From Odontesthes bonariensis (taxonomy: Eukaryota; Chordata; Actinopteri; Atheriniformes; Atherinopsidae): a DNA stretch of 64,000 nucleotides. Location of the stretch: NCBI RefSeq assembly GCF_027942865.1, contig NC_134515.1:18064227-18128226 (forward strand), written 5' to 3'. The translations under genes were made by a program, and so were the position numbers. Positions 61,332 through 64,000 of this stretch are shown here, piece after piece (position 1 is the stretch's first letter; every line of letters starts with the position of its first letter). The notes below the pieces were generated by a model. The model saw only the letters and a program-made list of their open reading frames with translations, had not been told where the DNA came from and ran no database searches.

Positions 61332-62146
61332 ACAAACAAAGATGTCAAGTTTATTTTCAGTTACCGAACAAAGAATTTCTGGTTTAAGCTCCATTTTTAA
61401 ATGGAATGGACGTCAAATACTGCAGCTCATAATCGATTTGGGGTAGCTATATCAACTCAAAATACAGCTGCGTGACTCAACACTCATCAATATATTCTTG
61501 TTTTAGTGTACAAGAATAAAGAAAACATTTGGGATATAAAAGTCTTGACCTTAATCCAGTAAAAAAAAAAACGTTCTTGAAGCACCTGAGGTTAGTAGTT
61601 CATGTGAGAAAATACACCAACGTCTAAGAGCTGAGACTGTTCTGTCAACAGTTAGATTTTAATGCAGTTTCTGTCACTCCAGCTACCCAAAGCAAAGATT
61701 CACCTACTTTTGTCACTCACAGGTATGGAATACAGCATCTTTTATCCCTAGACAAAAATGACCTTACACAATATTTTAAGAGTTATGATATAATGATAAG
61801 TTAGATCATACATATACAAAAGCATTAAAAATCCTACAGGTTTTACAAATTGTCATGCGTCACCATATGTGCGGCCACAGAGAAAAGGACAGTAATTATA
61901 AAAAGTTTGGGATGCTGTGTAACAGAATGCAATTATTAGCAAACTGCACAAACCATTGTTATATTCAAAATTAGAAAAGATATCAAATGTGGAAAGTGAG
62001 ACATTTCACAATTTCATAAGAAAAAAAAAATCAACTCATCTTGGATTTGATGGCAATAAAATGTCTTAAGAAAATAGACCAAAGGCAACAAAAGGCTGGG
62101 GAAGTAAGTGGTCATATGAAGAAACCGCTGAAACTAATTAGATTAA

Positions 62147-62532
62147 AGCTGCCGTCGGCAACTTTTTTTTAGTCATATTAGCTTGAATTGTCATGGGATT
62201 CTGGAAGTAGGATATTAAATAGGCTGTTTAGGAAAAATCCCGAATTCTGTAGCTCTCTCTGAAGCCTGTAATCGTGCTCGAAAAAAATCGAGCGCTCCCG
62301 GCTGTTTTTAACCAATCACGTTAGGTTTATTATTGATCTATTATCTGAGCAGAACAGTCACCAACCACGTCTTCCATGCTGAGCGTGAGTCTGCCCCCAG
62401 CTTGTGTGCGCGCACACTGGTGTGAACTCACGTGCACAACCTCGTCCACAGAGGGAGAGGGACCTGAAAGTTGTATCAGTTTGAATTTTCCGACTTTAGA
62501 CTCGGAATTTTGAAAACCTGCCGACAGCAGCT
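62147..62532. mobile_element. MITE flanked by TTAA (piggyBac-like target site)
   Basis: 386 bp. The left end AGCTGCCGTCGGCAAC and right end GCCGACAGCAGCT are inverted repeats with one mismatch over the first 13 positions. Each end is directly flanked by TTAA (62143-62146 and 62533-62536), the target site of piggyBac-type transposases. The interior has no transposase and is relatively CpG-rich. The superfamily is inferred from the TTAA flanks. If the TTAA belongs to the terminal repeat instead, another family is possible. Confidence 0.7.
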
Positions 62533-62536
62533 TTAA

Positions 62537-63219
62537 CTGAAAACAGGTCAGTAATATAACTGGGCATAAAAAGGGCACCTTAGAGAGACAGAATCTCACA
62601 GGTAATGATGGGCAGAATTTCAGTAACCTGCAAAAATCTGCATCTGTAAATAGTGAATCAGTTTTAGAATGATGTTCCTCAATGTGCAAGGTACCTGGCA
62701 GAACATCAATATTGTAAGCCTGTGATCATCAGGCCCTCGAGCAAGAAAAATGCATAATTCTGTCATTGAGATCACTGCACGGGCTCAGGAACATGGTCTG
62801 TGAACACATTTCACTGTGCTATCCACAAAGAGAGGTTAAAGGCCTGTCGTGGGAAGAAAAAGTCATACGTGAACATGATCCAGAAACGCTGCCATCTTCT
62901 CTGGGCCAAAGCTTGTTTAAAATGTAGTTGAAAAATTTCATTATTTTTGAAAATCAGTAACGCCATGTCCTCCAGCACGGCTTTGTAGTAGAAGAGTCTA
63001 GGCCTGCATGCAATTCAGACCTTTCAACAACTAAAAATATTTGTCTGGTGACGATACAACAATAACAAAAAAGACACATGACAAACAAGATTCAAGACTG
63101 TCGAGCAACTATGGAGCTTAGGGTTGGACTTTGCCGTGAGGACCCTGCGGCAGAAAAGCTGTAACCTGTGAGAAACATCCACAGAAGCCCTGCTGTGTTG
63201 ATTTTTTTCTGGAAACTGA
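62537..63219. other. Non-coding DNA between MITE and LINE end
   Basis: About 680 bp with no recognised gene or repeat. Confidence 0.6.
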
Positions 63220-63228
63220 CCTTTACTT

Positions 63229-63911
63229 CCATCCATCCATCCATTATCTTCCGCTGGTCCGGGGATCGGGTCGCGGGGGCAGCAGCTTGAGCAAAGAGAC
63301 CCAGACGTCCCTGTCCCCGGCCACTTCCTCCAGCTCTTCTGGGGGGACCCCGAGGCGTTCCCAGGCCAGCCGAGAGACATAGTCTCTCCAACGTGTCCTG
63401 GGTCTTCCCCGGGGCCTCCTCCCAGTGGGACGGGCCCGGAACACCTCACCGGGGAGGCGTCCAGGAGGCATTCTCACCAGATGCCCGAGCCACCTCATCT
63501 GACTCCTCTCGATGCGGAGGAGCAGCGGTTCTACTCCGAGCCCCTCCCGGATGACCGAGCTTCTCACCCTATCTCTAAGGGAGAGCCCAGCCACCCTGCG
63601 GAGGAAACTCATTTCGGCCGCTTGTATTCGCGATCTCGTTCTTTCGGTCACTACCCACAGCTCGTGACCATAGGTGAGGGTAGGAACATAGATTGACCGG
63701 TAAATCGAGAGCTTCGCCTTCTGGCTCAGCTCCTTCTTCACCACGACGGGCCGGTGCAGAGCCCGCATCACTGCAGACGCCGCACCGATCCGCCTGTTAA
63801 TCTCCTGTTCCATTCGTCCCTCACTCGTGAACAAGACCCCGAGATACTTGAACTCCTCCACTTGGGGAAGGATCTCATTCCCGACCCGAAGAGAGCATTC
63901 CACCCTTTACC
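63229..63911 (-). mobile_element. 5'-truncated RTE/Rex3-like LINE insertion
   Basis: The minus-strand frame (63903-63244, 219 residues) is the C-terminal part of a non-LTR retrotransposon polyprotein with EFKYLGVLFTSEGR, SIYVPTLTYGHELWV, AAEMSFLRRVAG, MRWLGHLVRMP and GRPRTRWRDYV, typical of the abundant fish elements. Its 3' end runs into ATGG repeats (63229-63242), as in RTE/Rex3 elements. The element is flanked by CCTTTACTT at 63220-63228 and 63912-63920, a 9-bp target-site duplication. The endonuclease and most of the reverse transcriptase are missing by 5' truncation. The retained frame is intact, suggesting a young insertion. The exact clade is uncertain. Confidence 0.88.
63244..63903 (-). 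pseudogene. LINE reverse-transcriptase C-terminal fragment
   Basis: 220 uninterrupted codons including the stop. The frame starts inside the original ORF, so the Met at 63903 is not a genuine start. It ends LLKLLPPRPDPRTSGR. It lacks the YxDD catalytic box, which lies in the missing upstream part, so it cannot encode an active enzyme. Confidence 0.85.
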
Positions 63912-64000
63912 CCTTTACTTGAATACAATAATGATTTGTCTGCAATGCAGACCCTCACATACCCTTATTCCAAGTATGAAAGTAGCAATGTGTATATCTG

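Larger units (their letters stand above)
58206..62142. other. Non-coding DNA upstream of slc16a4
   Basis: About 3.9 kb without recognised coding sequence. It includes a short remnant of a common fish repeat near 59296-59345 and the perfect hairpin at 61292-61331. No sign of LAMTOR5, the gene beyond SLC16A4 in human, was found. Confidence 0.6.

Overview
The window is vertebrate genomic DNA, most likely from a ray-finned (teleost) fish. Three protein-coding genes can be recognised: alx3 (paired-class homeobox, + strand, 4 coding exons, 21695-26322), rbm15 (SPEN-family RNA-binding protein, + strand, one uninterrupted coding exon, 29961-32507) and slc16a4 (monocarboxylate-transporter-like MCT5, - strand, 8 coding exons, 55853 down to 40839). 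The fish assignment rests on gene structures with short and medium introns, CA and tetranucleotide microsatellites, and repeat types typical of teleosts: an RTE/Rex3-like LINE end, an L2/Rex1-like LINE remnant, hAT elements and a TTAA-flanked MITE. Species cannot be named from this sequence.

Layout. 1-21694: about 21 kb with no recognised coding gene. It holds a CpG-rich block near 1850-2455, two exon-like segments with good splice signals (7276-7463 and 19835-20028), GC-rich low-stop blocks that may be regulatory, degraded repeats and a long CTAT microsatellite. 21695-26670: alx3, with a 3.3 kb first intron, a second intron that appears to use a GC donor inside the homeodomain, and a poly(A) signal at 26661. 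26671-29780: non-coding spacer. 29780-37950: rbm15 with a CCAAT/GC-box promoter, a single-exon ORF and a long downstream region ending at a good poly(A) signal (37924). 38005-55869: slc16a4, convergent with rbm15; its poly(A) signal (complement of 38024-38029) lies about 100 bp from that of rbm15. Its introns carry an internally deleted hAT element (42752-43776) and an L2-like LINE remnant. 55870-64000: upstream of slc16a4, with no recognised coding exon, two intact MITEs with target-site duplications (57817-58197 and 62147-62532), a perfect 17-bp hairpin (61292-61331) and a 5'-truncated RTE-like LINE end with a 9-bp target-site duplication (63229-63911).

The genes do not form a shared pathway. 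alx3 is a craniofacial/limb mesenchyme transcription factor, rbm15 is a nuclear adaptor of the m6A methylation and RNA-processing machinery, and slc16a4 is a membrane transporter. Their grouping recalls human 1p13.3, where I remember the order ALX3-UBL4B-SLC6A17-KCNC4-RBM15-SLC16A4. Here alx3 abuts rbm15 directly and is in the same orientation, while the rbm15/slc16a4 tail-to-tail pair is kept. I found no convincing new genetic system. The most notable observations are the GC-AG intron in alx3, the closely spaced convergent 3' ends, unexplained exon-like segments, and a MITE carrying a CRE/ATF-like motif array.
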